Assembly (NCBI RefSeq): GCF_000622385.1
Contig: NZ_JASD01000008.1
Coordinates: forward strand, 2,170,001 to 2,234,000
Source: Sulfitobacter noctilucicola
Lineage (GTDB): Bacteria; Pseudomonadota; Alphaproteobacteria; Rhodobacterales; Rhodobacteraceae
Direction: 5' to 3'
Length of the DNA stretch: 64,000 nucleotides
Notes under the pieces: model-generated
Databases searched by the model: none
What the model was told of the DNA's origin: nothing
The model's input: only the letters and a program-made list of their open reading frames with translations
Part shown: positions 35,264-43,961 of the stretch, piece by piece
How positions within the stretch are numbered: position 1 is the first letter of the stretch
Layout: each line of letters starts with the position of its first letter
Position numbers and translations under genes: made by a program

Positions 35264-35992
35264 ATGACAGAAAAATCCGCGCTGATGGCGCGTCGGCGCG
35301 AGGTACATCCCGTGCCGTATTCGCCGGAGTACAAAACATCTGTGACCCGGGCACCGTCGCTGCCGCTGCTGTCGATGGAATCAACCACCAGCGAAGAAAC
35401 CGGCCCGCGCTTTGGTCACAGCACTATTGGTCCGCACGATAACAATCTGATCTCCAACTACACGCAGGGCAAGGCATTGGCCGTGGGCGAACGCATCCGC
35501 GTGCATGGGCGGGTGCTTGACGAAAACGCGCGACCGGTGGCTGGCGCGTTGATTGAGGTGTGGCAGGCCAATGCGGGCGGTCGCTACCGTCATGTGAAAG
35601 ATACCTACTTTGCACCGCTTGACCCGAATTTTGGCGGATGTGGCCGGACCCTGACGGATGAGAATGGATATTACGAATTCATGACGATCCGGCCCGGTGC
35701 CTACCCTTGGCCGAACCGCGCCAATGACTGGCGCCCGATGCATATCCATTTCTCAGTCTTCGGCCATGCCTTCGGGCAACGTCTGATCACCCAGATGTAT
35801 TTCGAGGGCGATCCGTTGATCGACCTTTGTCCGATCGCAGCTACCGTCAAAGATCGCAGCCAGCTAGACCGGCTGGTGGCACCCCTTGATCTGCAAAATG
35901 CGCGGGGGATGGATTACCTCGCGTACAAATTCGACATCGTGCTGCGGGGCCACCGCCAGACGATGTTTGAAAACAAGCCGGAGGGCATGTGA
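35264..35992 (+). CDS. pcaH: Protocatechuate 3,4-dioxygenase, beta subunit
   Basis: The iron-bearing subunit of the intradiol ring-cleaving dioxygenase that converts protocatechuate to 3-carboxymuconate. In this 242-residue protein the Fe(III) ligands are Y108 (GGRYRH), Y147 (GAYPWP), H160 and H162 (PMHIHFSVFG). GGAGGG lies upstream. pcaG follows after one base, so the two subunits are made together. Confidence 0.97.
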   Translation: MTEKSALMARRREVHPVPYSPEYKTSVTRAPSLPLLSMESTTSEETGPRFGHSTIGPHDNNLISNYTQGKALAVGERIRVHGRVLDENARPVAGALIEVWQANAGGRYRHVKDTYFAPLDPNFGGCGRTLTDENGYYEFMTIRPGAYPWPNRANDWRPMHIHFSVFGHAFGQRLITQMYFEGDPLIDLCPIAATVKDRSQLDRLVAPLDLQNARGMDYLAYKFDIVLRGHRQTMFENKPEGM

Positions 35993-35993
35993 C

Positions 35994-36593
35994 ATGGTGC
36001 AACACCTTGATACATTGATAGAAACGCCAAGCCAGACCGCAGGGCCCTATGTACACATCGGTTGCATCCCGTCTTTTGCAGGGGTGGAAGGTATCTATTC
36101 GCAAGACCTTGGCACCACCCCAATTGCAGAGGGCGCCAAGGGCGAAAGCATCACGATCACAGGGTCGGTTTTTGACGGCACAGGCTGGGCGATGCGTGAT
36201 GCCATGATGGAAAGCTGGCAAGCTGATGCGGCTGGTCGCTATCCCGGTCAGCCTGATGCCGATCCGAATGTCAGCGGGTTCTGCCGTTTTGCCGCCGACA
36301 AGGACAGTGGCGAATTTGTCCTGCATACCATCAAGCCCGGTGCGGTACAGGATCGCAACGGCGCCATCATGGCTCCGCACATTACGCTTTGGATCGTGGC
36401 ACGCGGTATAAACATCGGCCTGCACACACGCATCTACTTCGAAGACGAGGACAACAGCGCTGATCCGCTTCTGGCCCGTATTGAGCAGCGACCGCGCGTC
36501 GATACGTTGCTGGCCCGCAAAACGGGCGAGGGGCAGTACCGCTTTGATATCCGCCTGCGCGGTGACGATGAGACTGTTTTTCTGGATATGTAA
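35994..36593 (+). CDS. pcaG: Protocatechuate 3,4-dioxygenase, alpha subunit
   Basis: The 199-residue subunit pairs with PcaH to form the active site but lacks the iron ligands. Visible features are ETPSQTAGPYVHIG at the N-terminus, AMMESWQADAAGRYPG, MAPHITLWIVARGINIGLHT and YRFDIRLRGDDETVFLDM at the end, all typical of PcaG. The start at 35994 is one base after the pcaH stop. The pathway genes pcaB, pcaC and pcaD do not follow, which is unusual. Confidence 0.95.
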   Translation: MVQHLDTLIETPSQTAGPYVHIGCIPSFAGVEGIYSQDLGTTPIAEGAKGESITITGSVFDGTGWAMRDAMMESWQADAAGRYPGQPDADPNVSGFCRFAADKDSGEFVLHTIKPGAVQDRNGAIMAPHITLWIVARGINIGLHTRIYFEDEDNSADPLLARIEQRPRVDTLLARKTGEGQYRFDIRLRGDDETVFLDM

Positions 36594-36611
36594 ATTGGGG
36601 GCAACGGCACC

Positions 36612-37889
36612 ATGAGCGATAGCAAAGTAATCATCGCGGGCGGGGGCATTGGCGGTCTGTCGCTAGCTCTGACCCTGCACCAAATCGGTGTGCCATGTAT
36701 GGTGATTGAAAGCGTTCGCGAGATGCGGCCTTTGGGGGTTGGCGTAAATTTGCAACCCAATGCCGTACGTGAATTGTTCGATCTGGGTTTCGCAGCAGAA
36801 GACCTTGATGCGGTAGGCCTGCCTGCGCTGGAATGGGCTCTTGTCGGGCTGAATGGCAAGGAGGTCTACGCAGAGCCGCGGGGCACGAATGCCGGATACA
36901 GATGGCCGCAGTACGCCGTCCATCGCGGCCAGTTTCACATGATGCTCTATCAAAAAGTGGTCGAGCGGCTTGGCCCGGACGCGGTCAAGCTGGGCACCAA
37001 GGTCGTTGGGTACAAATCAACCGCCGATGGCGTAGAGGCGATATTGCGCAGCGCTGATGGGACTGATGCCACGATTTCGGGTAAGTTGCTTGTTGGAGCG
37101 GACGGTATTCATTCTGCCGTGCGGGCACAGATGCACCCGGATCAACCCCCGATCCATTGGGGCGGTGCGCTTCTGTGGCGGGGCACATCTAGGGTCAAAC
37201 CGATCCGGACCACCTCATCGTTTGTGGGCCTTGGCACGCATGAGCATCGCATGGTGATCTACCCGATCTCCCATGCAGACGATGATGGATATGCAACGGT
37301 CAACTGGATCGCAGAAGTCACCATGCACGAAAACAACGGCTGGCAGGACGATCGGTGGTTCAAACCTGTCAAGACCGCGGACTTCGTGCATAATTTCGAT
37401 GATTTCAAGTATGACTGGCTGGATGTGCCAGCGATGATCAGCGCGACGGATCAGGCCTACGAGAACCCGATGATCGACCGTGATCCGGTGCCCACATGGA
37501 TCGACGGGCCGGTGGCACTTATGGGGGATGCCGCACATGCGATGTATCCGACGGGCTCGAACGGGGCCAGTCAGGCCATCATCGACGCGCGCGAGATCGG
37601 TGCGCAAATTTTATCACACGGGCTGACCCCGGCTGCCTTGGCCGCCTACAACGCCAAACTATGCGGTCCCATATCGGAGCTCGTTTTGCGCAATAGGGGG
37701 GCAGGACCGTTCGGAATGCTCAATCTGTTGGACGAACGGTGTGGCGGCGTGTTCGACGACATCGAGGATGTGATCCCGCAAGCGGAGCGCGACGCCTATA
37801 TGGCCAAATATAAAGCTGCTGCCGGTTTTGCCATTGATACGCTTAATGCTGCCGAACCGACAATCCCGACAGGTGCGCGTTTAAGCTAG
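36612..37889 (+). CDS. FAD-dependent aromatic monooxygenase (salicylate hydroxylase-like)
   Basis: A 425-residue group A flavin monooxygenase: VIIAGGGIGGLSLALTLHQI at 6-25, the central DG motif LLVGADGIHSAVRAQM, and ALMGDAAHAMYPTGSNGASQ near 300. The long domain with HADDDGYATVNWIAEV resembles the salicylate 1-hydroxylase/PhzS relatives. It starts 18 bases after pcaG, so it is probably in the pob-pca operon. It may feed another hydroxylated aromatic acid into the route; the substrate is unknown. Its 3' end overlaps the convergent GntR gene by nine bases. Confidence 0.8.
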   Translation: MSDSKVIIAGGGIGGLSLALTLHQIGVPCMVIESVREMRPLGVGVNLQPNAVRELFDLGFAAEDLDAVGLPALEWALVGLNGKEVYAEPRGTNAGYRWPQYAVHRGQFHMMLYQKVVERLGPDAVKLGTKVVGYKSTADGVEAILRSADGTDATISGKLLVGADGIHSAVRAQMHPDQPPIHWGGALLWRGTSRVKPIRTTSSFVGLGTHEHRMVIYPISHADDDGYATVNWIAEVTMHENNGWQDDRWFKPVKTADFVHNFDDFKYDWLDVPAMISATDQAYENPMIDRDPVPTWIDGPVALMGDAAHAMYPTGSNGASQAIIDAREIGAQILSHGLTPAALAAYNAKLCGPISELVLRNRGAGPFGMLNLLDERCGGVFDDIEDVIPQAERDAYMAKYKAAAGFAIDTLNAAEPTIPTGARLS

Positions 37890-38579
37890 GCCGCTTTCTG
37901 CCTCGGTTTCCTGTGCTTCAAGCCAGCGTAAGACTGACAAGCGTTTGGCATCCATATGATCCTGAAGCGTCCGTGCCAGCGCTGCTCCATCGCGGGCGGC
38001 AAGGTGGGTCATGATGTTCTCATGCTCCTGCACCGCATCATACCAGCGCCCCTCGGTCATGTTTGCCAGATACCGCGCCCGCTGCATCCGGAGCGCCAGT
38101 GCCTGACACGATGTGGTAAGCGTGTCATTACGCGCGGCTTCAAGTATCGCACGGTGGATCTTTTGGTTGATCGCGAAATAGGCGTCCAGATCACGGCGTT
38201 CGTAACTGCCGATCATCTCGTCATGCAAATTGCGCACTGTTTCAATTTCGTCGTCCGTAATGTGGCGGCAAGCCAACTCACCTGACAGCGCCTCCAATGC
38301 GCCAAGCACCGGAAAGACCTCTTCGACCTCGCTGACGGTGACGGTTGTGACCCACGCGCCGCGGTTCGGCTCTAGCCGCACAAGACCGTCTGACGCCAGC
38401 ACCTTCAACGCTTCACGCAGGGGCGTGCGCGAGACACCGAATTGCGCACAAAGGTCCTTTTCCGGGATTTTGCCACCGGGGATAAGATCGCCGCCGATAA
38501 TCAGCAGTTGCAAGCGGTCCACCAGTTCCTGATGCAGCGACGTGCGGGTGATGGTCTGGGGCGCAGCAGCAAGGTTCAT
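37881..38579 (-). CDS. GntR family regulator, FadR (FCD) subfamily
   Basis: A 232-residue regulator with a winged helix-turn-helix at about 12-80 (GKIPEKDLCAQFGVSRTPLR) and an FCD sensor domain at 88-215, whose metal-binding histidines appear in NQKIHRAILEAA, EHENIM and DHMDAK. It starts four bases inside the end of the dehydrogenase gene upstream (38576-38579), so the two are coupled. Its likely targets are that gene and the divergent aminotransferase/TRAP operon, through the palindrome at 41536. Confidence 0.9.
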   Translation of the reverse strand: MNLAAAPQTITRTSLHQELVDRLQLLIIGGDLIPGGKIPEKDLCAQFGVSRTPLREALKVLASDGLVRLEPNRGAWVTTVTVSEVEEVFPVLGALEALSGELACRHITDDEIETVRNLHDEMIGSYERRDLDAYFAINQKIHRAILEAARNDTLTTSCQALALRMQRARYLANMTEGRWYDAVQEHENIMTHLAARDGAALARTLQDHMDAKRLSVLRWLEAQETEAESGLA

Positions 38580-41485
38580 CGGGCATTCTCTCCATCAAGG
38601 GCCATTTCCAGCAACCGTGCCACGTGGATCGGTTTGCGGTCGGTTGTATCGGCAACCTGATGACGACAAGAAGTGCCGTCCGCAACGATCAAAGTATCTG
38701 CATCTGCGTTTCTTACTGCCGGTGCCAAATCTGCCTCCGCCATCTTGAGGGAAATCTCATGGGTGTCCGTACCATAGCCAAAAGCGCCCGCCATGCCACA
38801 ACAGCTTGTCTCAACCACTTCGACCTTCGTGTCAGGCAACAGCGCCAGCGTCTTTTCGATGCTCGACATTACGCCCATCGCCTTTTGATGGCAGTGGCCG
38901 TGAAGCAGTACTTTGGGGGCAGGGGACTTAAGCGGCAGATTGAAATCCGGATTGCCTGCCTGATCGGCAATATATTCCTCCAGCATGCGTGCATGTTCGG
39001 CAATCAACTCAGTGTCTTTGCCCGGCAAGAGCGAGGGTATCTCGTCACGCAGGGTCAACAGGCAACTTGGTTCCAGCCCGATAATGGGGATGCCTTTCTG
39101 TGCGTAGGGCAACAGCGCATCAACTAAACGCTGCGCCTCAATCTTGGCCTGATCCACCAGACCGGAGGACAGGAAGGTGCGACCGCAACACAAGGCCCGC
39201 TCGCCCTTGGGCGGTGATGCCACATCGAATGGCACATTCGCCGCATCCAGAACCTTCATTGCAGCGCGCAGGTTTTCCGGCTCGAAGTAGCGGTTAAAGC
39301 TGTCTGCAAAAAGCACAGCTTGTGGCGCACTATGGGAAGTGACTTCACTGTCTTTGAAGGGGCGCGTGGCCCATGTGGGCAGATCGCGCGTGGCTGTGAA
39401 ACCGGTCAGCTTTTCGGTCAGCTTCGCGACAAAAGGGATGCGGTTGCGCAGATTGGCAATGAACGGGACCCGCGATACCAACGGTGCATAGCGCGGCAGA
39501 TAGCCGACCAGCCGGTCGTGCAGGCCGATCCCGTGCTTTGCAGCGCGCGCTGCCTGCACTTCGATCTTCATCTTGGCCATGTCCACGCCGGTAGGACACT
39601 CGCGCTTGCATCCCTTGCACGAGACACAAAGCTTCATCGTTTCTGCCATCGCGTCTGAGGTCAGCGCATCCGGCCCCAGTTGTCCGGTGATGGCAAGGCG
39701 CAGCGAGTTGGCGCGTCCGCGTGTCAGGTCCTGTTCCTTGCGGGTCACACGGAAGGACGGGCACATCACGCCGCCCTTCAGTTTGCGACACGCACCGTTG
39801 TTGTTGCACATCTCAACCGCGCCTTGAAAACCGCCGCCGCTGCCGGTCCAATCGGACCAATCCAGCTTGGTCTCAAAGGCGGGTGGAGTGTAATCTGGGC
39901 CATATCGGAACAGCGTGCGGTCATCCATCTTGGGCGGATCGACGATCTTGCCAGGGTTGAAGAGGCCGGTAGGATCAAACCGCTGTTTAACCTCCTTGAA
40001 GTTGGCAACCATGCGCGGGCCGAACATCTTTTCGTGGAACTCGGACCGAACAATCCCGTCACCATGTTCGCCCGAATGTGACCCCTTGTAGCTTTTGACC
40101 AGATCAAAACATTCCTCGGCAATCGCCCGCATGGTTTTGACGTCCTGGTCGAGCTTCATGTTCAGCACGGGCCGTACATGCAGACAGCCGACAGAGGCAT
40201 GGGCGTACCATGTGCCCTTGGTGCCATATTTTTCGAAGATGGACGTCAGACCATCGGTGTAGGCGGCCAGATCAGGCAGTTCCACCGCGCAATCCTCAAC
40301 GAAAGACACAGGTTTGCCGTCTTCTTTCATCGACATCATAATGTTGAGGCCGGAACTGCGCAGATCGGCGATGCGGGTTTGCAGGGCAGGGTCCGTGACA
40401 TGGGTGACGCCGCCCCATTTCTCGCCCGTGCCTTTCCATGAAAAGCCCAGATCGCCCATCACCTCGCCCAGCTCTTTCAGCTTGGCAGCATGGCGGCTCG
40501 GGTCTTCCTCGGCAAATTCTACCAACAGCAGGGCGGCGGGATCACCGGTCACGAATTCCTCAATCGTCTGGCGGAACATCGGGATGTCGCGGGCCAGCGC
40601 GATCATTGTGGAATCGACCAGTTCAACCCCTTGCGGGTCCAGTTTGACCAAATGCTGTGCTGCATCCATCGCCAGATGGAAGGTCGGGAAGTGGCACACG
40701 CCTACGACCTTTTGCGAGATGATGGGCCAGAGTTTCAACTCAATCGCTGTGGAATAGGCAAGTGTGCCTTCAGAGCCGACCAATAGATGTGCCAGATTGT
40801 TCGGCGTATCTTTGGGCACCAGCGCGTCGATGTTGTATCCGCCCACCCGGCGCATCACTTTCGGGAAGCGTGCGTCGATCTCTTCCGCCTCACGCGCACC
40901 CAAGGCCAGCAGATCATCGCGCAGCGCGGCGTAGGCAGGGGTGAGCGTGTTGCCCACAGGTCCGAAGTGGTGCTGGCTGCCGTCTGCGAGAATGGCATCA
41001 ATCGACAGCACATTGTCGCGCATCGTGCCGTACCGAAGGGATTTGCCGCCGCAGGAATTGTTGCCGGTCATGCCCCCGATTGTAGCGCGGGACGCAGTGG
41101 AAACATCCACGGGAAACCACAGACCATGCGGTTTCAAAGCGCGGTTCAACTCATCCAGGACGATGCCGGGCCGCACGACACAGCGGCGGTTTTCCACGTC
41201 CAGTTCAAGGATGTCATTGAAATATTGAGTGTTATCCAGAACCAGCGCGTCGTTCACCGTCTGCCCGCACTGCGAGGTGCCGCCCCCCCGTGCGAGGATC
41301 GGCACACCTTGCTGGCGCGAAACTTCAAGTGCGGCACGAATGTCGTCTTCTGATCTGGGAGAGAGAACACCCTTCGGCATGATCTGATAGAGCGATGCAT
41401 CCGTGGCGTAGCGTCCGCGCGAAAAACTGTCGAACAGCAGGTCGCCGGTCACTCGGTTCTGGAGGGCATCGGCAAGCTGAGACAT
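38576..41485 (-). CDS. FAD-linked D-2-hydroxyacid dehydrogenase with Fe-S and CCG domains (YdiJ-like)
   Basis: A 969-residue multidomain oxidoreductase. An FAD-binding PCMH domain lies at about 40-185 (RGGGTSQCGQTVNDALVLD; TGNNSCGGKSLRYGTMRDNV), followed by an FAD-oxidase C-terminal domain at 200-530. Next come a cysteine cluster CNNNGACRK near 555, a 4Fe-4S motif CVSCKGCKRECPTG near 622-635, and a CCG domain ending SCCGMAGAFGYG near 890-900. This order matches YdiJ-type D-2-hydroxyglutarate/D-lactate-type dehydrogenases, which pass electrons onward through Fe-S centres. The start at 41485 (MSQLADALQNR) is preferred. The actual 2-hydroxyacid is unknown. Confidence 0.85.
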   Translation of the reverse strand: MSQLADALQNRVTGDLLFDSFSRGRYATDASLYQIMPKGVLSPRSEDDIRAALEVSRQQGVPILARGGGTSQCGQTVNDALVLDNTQYFNDILELDVENRRCVVRPGIVLDELNRALKPHGLWFPVDVSTASRATIGGMTGNNSCGGKSLRYGTMRDNVLSIDAILADGSQHHFGPVGNTLTPAYAALRDDLLALGAREAEEIDARFPKVMRRVGGYNIDALVPKDTPNNLAHLLVGSEGTLAYSTAIELKLWPIISQKVVGVCHFPTFHLAMDAAQHLVKLDPQGVELVDSTMIALARDIPMFRQTIEEFVTGDPAALLLVEFAEEDPSRHAAKLKELGEVMGDLGFSWKGTGEKWGGVTHVTDPALQTRIADLRSSGLNIMMSMKEDGKPVSFVEDCAVELPDLAAYTDGLTSIFEKYGTKGTWYAHASVGCLHVRPVLNMKLDQDVKTMRAIAEECFDLVKSYKGSHSGEHGDGIVRSEFHEKMFGPRMVANFKEVKQRFDPTGLFNPGKIVDPPKMDDRTLFRYGPDYTPPAFETKLDWSDWTGSGGGFQGAVEMCNNNGACRKLKGGVMCPSFRVTRKEQDLTRGRANSLRLAITGQLGPDALTSDAMAETMKLCVSCKGCKRECPTGVDMAKMKIEVQAARAAKHGIGLHDRLVGYLPRYAPLVSRVPFIANLRNRIPFVAKLTEKLTGFTATRDLPTWATRPFKDSEVTSHSAPQAVLFADSFNRYFEPENLRAAMKVLDAANVPFDVASPPKGERALCCGRTFLSSGLVDQAKIEAQRLVDALLPYAQKGIPIIGLEPSCLLTLRDEIPSLLPGKDTELIAEHARMLEEYIADQAGNPDFNLPLKSPAPKVLLHGHCHQKAMGVMSSIEKTLALLPDTKVEVVETSCCGMAGAFGYGTDTHEISLKMAEADLAPAVRNADADTLIVADGTSCRHQVADTTDRKPIHVARLLEMALDGENAR

Positions 41486-41535
41486 AGGGGCTCCGGTCGT
41501 TAGAAGGGGCGGATGGGCAAATATTTCGATTGACT

Positions 41536-41555
41536 TAATTATGAATTCAAAATTA
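41536..41555. promoter_or_regulatory. 20-bp near-perfect palindrome between divergent operons
   Basis: TAATTATGAATTCAAAATTA is symmetric at 18 of 20 positions about the central GAATTC. It lies 50 bp upstream of the FAD/Fe-S dehydrogenase start and 81 bp upstream of the aminotransferase start, next to TTGACT (41530-41535). It is the best operator candidate for the GntR/FCD regulator at 37881-38579. Confidence 0.6.
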
Positions 41556-41636
41556 CGCTCCAGCAACAGAAAAGCAATCCAAGCCCGCGCTGCCGTGTGG
41601 CTTTGTCTAAAAATTTCAGGTCTGGGGCCTTAACAC

Positions 41637-42794
41637 ATGAGAAAAGCCGGTCGTCATTTTTTGCAGATTCCGGGGCCAAGCGCCGTACCGGACCGAATCC
41701 TTAGCGCTATTGGTCAGCAGACGATTGACCACCGCGGGCCAGACTTTGCCAAAGTGGGGATGCGTGCACTTGATGGTATGAAGTCGATCTTCAACACCAA
41801 GGAACACGTCTTCATCTATCCGTCTTCGGGGACAGGCGCATGGGAAGCGGCATTGGTAAACACATTGTCACCGGGTGACTGCGTATTGATGTTTGAGACG
41901 GGACATTTCGCAACGCTGTGGAAGAAGCTAGCGGAAAAGCTGGGCCTCAAGGCCGAGTTCATCGAAGGCGACTGGCGCGGCGGGGCAGACCCCGACCAGA
42001 TCGAAGCCTATCTGGCCGAGGATAAAAACCACGAGATTAAAGCGGTCTGTGTGGTCCATAACGAGACATCGACCGGCTCCGTCTCGCCCATCGCGGCGGT
42101 GCGGCAGGCGATTGATAACGCAAACCATCCGGCCCTCTTTATGGTCGACACCATCTCCGGTCTGGCGTCACTTGAGTACCAGCACGACGCATGGGGCGTG
42201 GATGTTACGGTCTCAGGCTCCCAAAAAGGTTTGATGCTGCCGCCGGGCCTGTCGTTTAACGCGGCCAGTGCCAAGGCAATGGCAGCAAACAAGACGGCGA
42301 CCTTGCAGCGTTCTTATTGGGACTGGGCTGAAATGGTCGGGCCGAACAAAACCGGCTATTTCCCGTATACCCCCGCGACAAACCTTCTGTATGGTCTGAA
42401 CGAAGCCGTTGATATGCTGCATGAAGAGGGGATGGAAAACGTCTTTGCCCGTCATGCCCGCCACGGTCAGGCTGCGCGGGCCGCTGTGCGGACTTGGGGG
42501 CTGGAAGTTCTTTGTGCAGCACAGGGTCAGGAAAGCGGCGTGCTGACGGCCGTCAAGCTGCCGGACGGGCACAGCGCCGATGCATTCCGGGCTTCTACGC
42601 TTGAACACTATGACATTTCACTGGGCAACGGTCTGTCTAAAGTGGCGGACAAGGTTTTCCGCATCGGACACTTGGGCGACTTTAATGACCTAATGCTGGT
42701 GGGTACCTTGGCCGGTGTGGAAATGGGCCTCAAGAAAGCAAACGTGCCTCACAACGCAGGTGGGGTGCAGGCCGCGATGGAATTGCTATCATAA
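41637..42794 (+). CDS. Class V aminotransferase, serine/aspartate-glyoxylate type
   Basis: A PLP enzyme of 385 residues with the serine-glyoxylate/alanine-glyoxylate aminotransferase pattern: HFLQIPGPSAVPDRIL at 8-23, TGAWEAALVN, NETSTGSVSP at about 142-151, VDTISGLAS (Asp of PLP) and the Schiff-base lysine K197 in SGSQKGLMLPPG. Relatives use serine, alanine or aspartate with glyoxylate. Genes of the beta-hydroxyaspartate cycle are not adjacent, so I do not call it bhcA. It starts the TRAP/crotonase/CoA-transferase operon. Confidence 0.85.
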   Translation: MRKAGRHFLQIPGPSAVPDRILSAIGQQTIDHRGPDFAKVGMRALDGMKSIFNTKEHVFIYPSSGTGAWEAALVNTLSPGDCVLMFETGHFATLWKKLAEKLGLKAEFIEGDWRGGADPDQIEAYLAEDKNHEIKAVCVVHNETSTGSVSPIAAVRQAIDNANHPALFMVDTISGLASLEYQHDAWGVDVTVSGSQKGLMLPPGLSFNAASAKAMAANKTATLQRSYWDWAEMVGPNKTGYFPYTPATNLLYGLNEAVDMLHEEGMENVFARHARHGQAARAAVRTWGLEVLCAAQGQESGVLTAVKLPDGHSADAFRASTLEHYDISLGNGLSKVADKVFRIGHLGDFNDLMLVGTLAGVEMGLKKANVPHNAGGVQAAMELLS

Positions 42795-42800
42795 GACCAA

Positions 42801-42818
42801 CGCCCCCGAAGCGGGGCG
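42801..42818 (+). other. Intercistronic hairpin after the aminotransferase
   Basis: CGCCCC (42801-42806) pairs with GGGGCG (42813-42818) around CGAAGC. There is no T-run, so it is more likely an mRNA end-stabiliser or partial attenuator than a terminator. It lies between the aminotransferase stop and the dctP-type gene. Confidence 0.5.
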
Positions 42819-42862
42819 ATTCAAAAAAAGCAAAACCAACATAATCTCTGGGAGGAGACCTC

Positions 42863-43843
42863 ATGAAAGTAATCGCAAAAATCCTTGCCGCAACAACGGC
42901 GCTGGGCATGGCAACCGCCGCTTCAGCTGCCGATATGACAATGAAGTTCGGACACGTCGGCGCGCCTGGCTCCTTGTTTGAAGCATCGGTAAACAACTTT
43001 GCCGAATGTGTGAACGGTGCCATGCCGGACAAGGTCGAGGTGCAGACATTCGGTTCGTCGCAATTGGGCAAAGACAAAGAGCTGCTGCAAAAGATCAAAC
43101 TGGGTCAGGTTGATTTCGCGCTGCCGTCCTCGGTGATGTCATCGGTAGACGATTCATTCGGCATCTTTGAAATGCCTTACATCATCACAGACCGCGACCA
43201 CATGCGCCGCGTGCAGGGCGAGATGATGGACACGTTCCAGAACGCAGCCCACGAAAACGGCTATCACATCGTTGGTCTGGCCGAAAACGGCTTTCGCAAC
43301 ATCACCAACAACGTCCGCCCGATCAATGTGCCGTCCGACCTAGAGGGTATTAAACTGCGGACGCCAAATGGTGTCTGGCGCTTGAAAATGTTTCAGGAAT
43401 ACGGTGCGAACCCCACACCCATGGCGTTCTCTGACGTGTTTACCGCGCTGCAAACAGGTGTGATCGACGGGCAGGAAAACCCCTATGCCCAGATCGCATC
43501 GGCCAAGTTTCAGGAAGTGCAGAAGTACCTCTCTGTCACAGGCCACGTATATACGCCCGCGTATATTCTGACCTCGAAAAAGAAGTTTGACGGTTTGCCC
43601 GCGGACATTCAGGCGGGTCTGACGGATTGCGCAAACAAAACGCAGGACTTCACATACGAGAAAGCAGCCGAGCTGGAAGCAAGCCTGCTTAAAGTGATCG
43701 AGGATGCAGGTGTTGAAGTAAACACAGCCGACAAGGCCGCGTTCATTGAAGCGTCCAAGCCTATCTACAAGCAGTTTGCTGACGAAGTCGAAGGCGGTCA
43801 GGACATGATCGACACCGTTCTTGGCCTCGGCAACGCTGGCTAA
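42863..43843 (+). CDS. TRAP transporter solute-binding protein (DctP family)
   Basis: The 326-residue periplasmic receptor of a TRAP importer. The signal peptide is MKVIAKILAATTALGMATAASA. The mature protein begins DMTMKFGHVGAPGSLF. The ligand-binding region shows GIKLRTPNGVWRLKMFQEYG, with the conserved Arg that binds a carboxylate (R in LRTP), and PMAFSDVFTALQTGVIDGQENPY. It therefore probably binds an organic acid anion. GGGAGGAG precedes the start. It is flanked by hairpins that may raise its mRNA level above the membrane subunits. Confidence 0.93.
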   Translation: MKVIAKILAATTALGMATAASAADMTMKFGHVGAPGSLFEASVNNFAECVNGAMPDKVEVQTFGSSQLGKDKELLQKIKLGQVDFALPSSVMSSVDDSFGIFEMPYIITDRDHMRRVQGEMMDTFQNAAHENGYHIVGLAENGFRNITNNVRPINVPSDLEGIKLRTPNGVWRLKMFQEYGANPTPMAFSDVFTALQTGVIDGQENPYAQIASAKFQEVQKYLSVTGHVYTPAYILTSKKKFDGLPADIQAGLTDCANKTQDFTYEKAAELEASLLKVIEDAGVEVNTADKAAFIEASKPIYKQFADEVEGGQDMIDTVLGLGNAG

Positions 43844-43849
43844 ACGACA

Positions 43850-43879
43850 TCGGGCGGCCGGCGCAACTCTGCCGCCCGA
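43850..43879 (+). other. Intercistronic hairpin between TRAP receptor and membrane subunits
   Basis: A perfect 9-bp stem, TCGGGCGGC (43850-43858) with GCCGCCCGA (43871-43879), begins four bases after the receptor stop and has no T-run. Such stems commonly protect the abundant receptor message from 3' decay. Confidence 0.6.
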
Positions 43880-43961
43880 AATCACTACGTGCAATGATAT
43901 CCCGTCCTGACCTGTGCCGATTGCGCGGCAGGACATCCGTTACCCAACAGGTCAGTCCCAC

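Noticed and set aside
41637..42794. Aspartate-glyoxylate aminotransferase of the beta-hydroxyaspartate cycle (bhcA)
   Set aside because: The family fits, but the dehydratase, aldolase and iminosuccinate reductase genes of the cycle are not adjacent.
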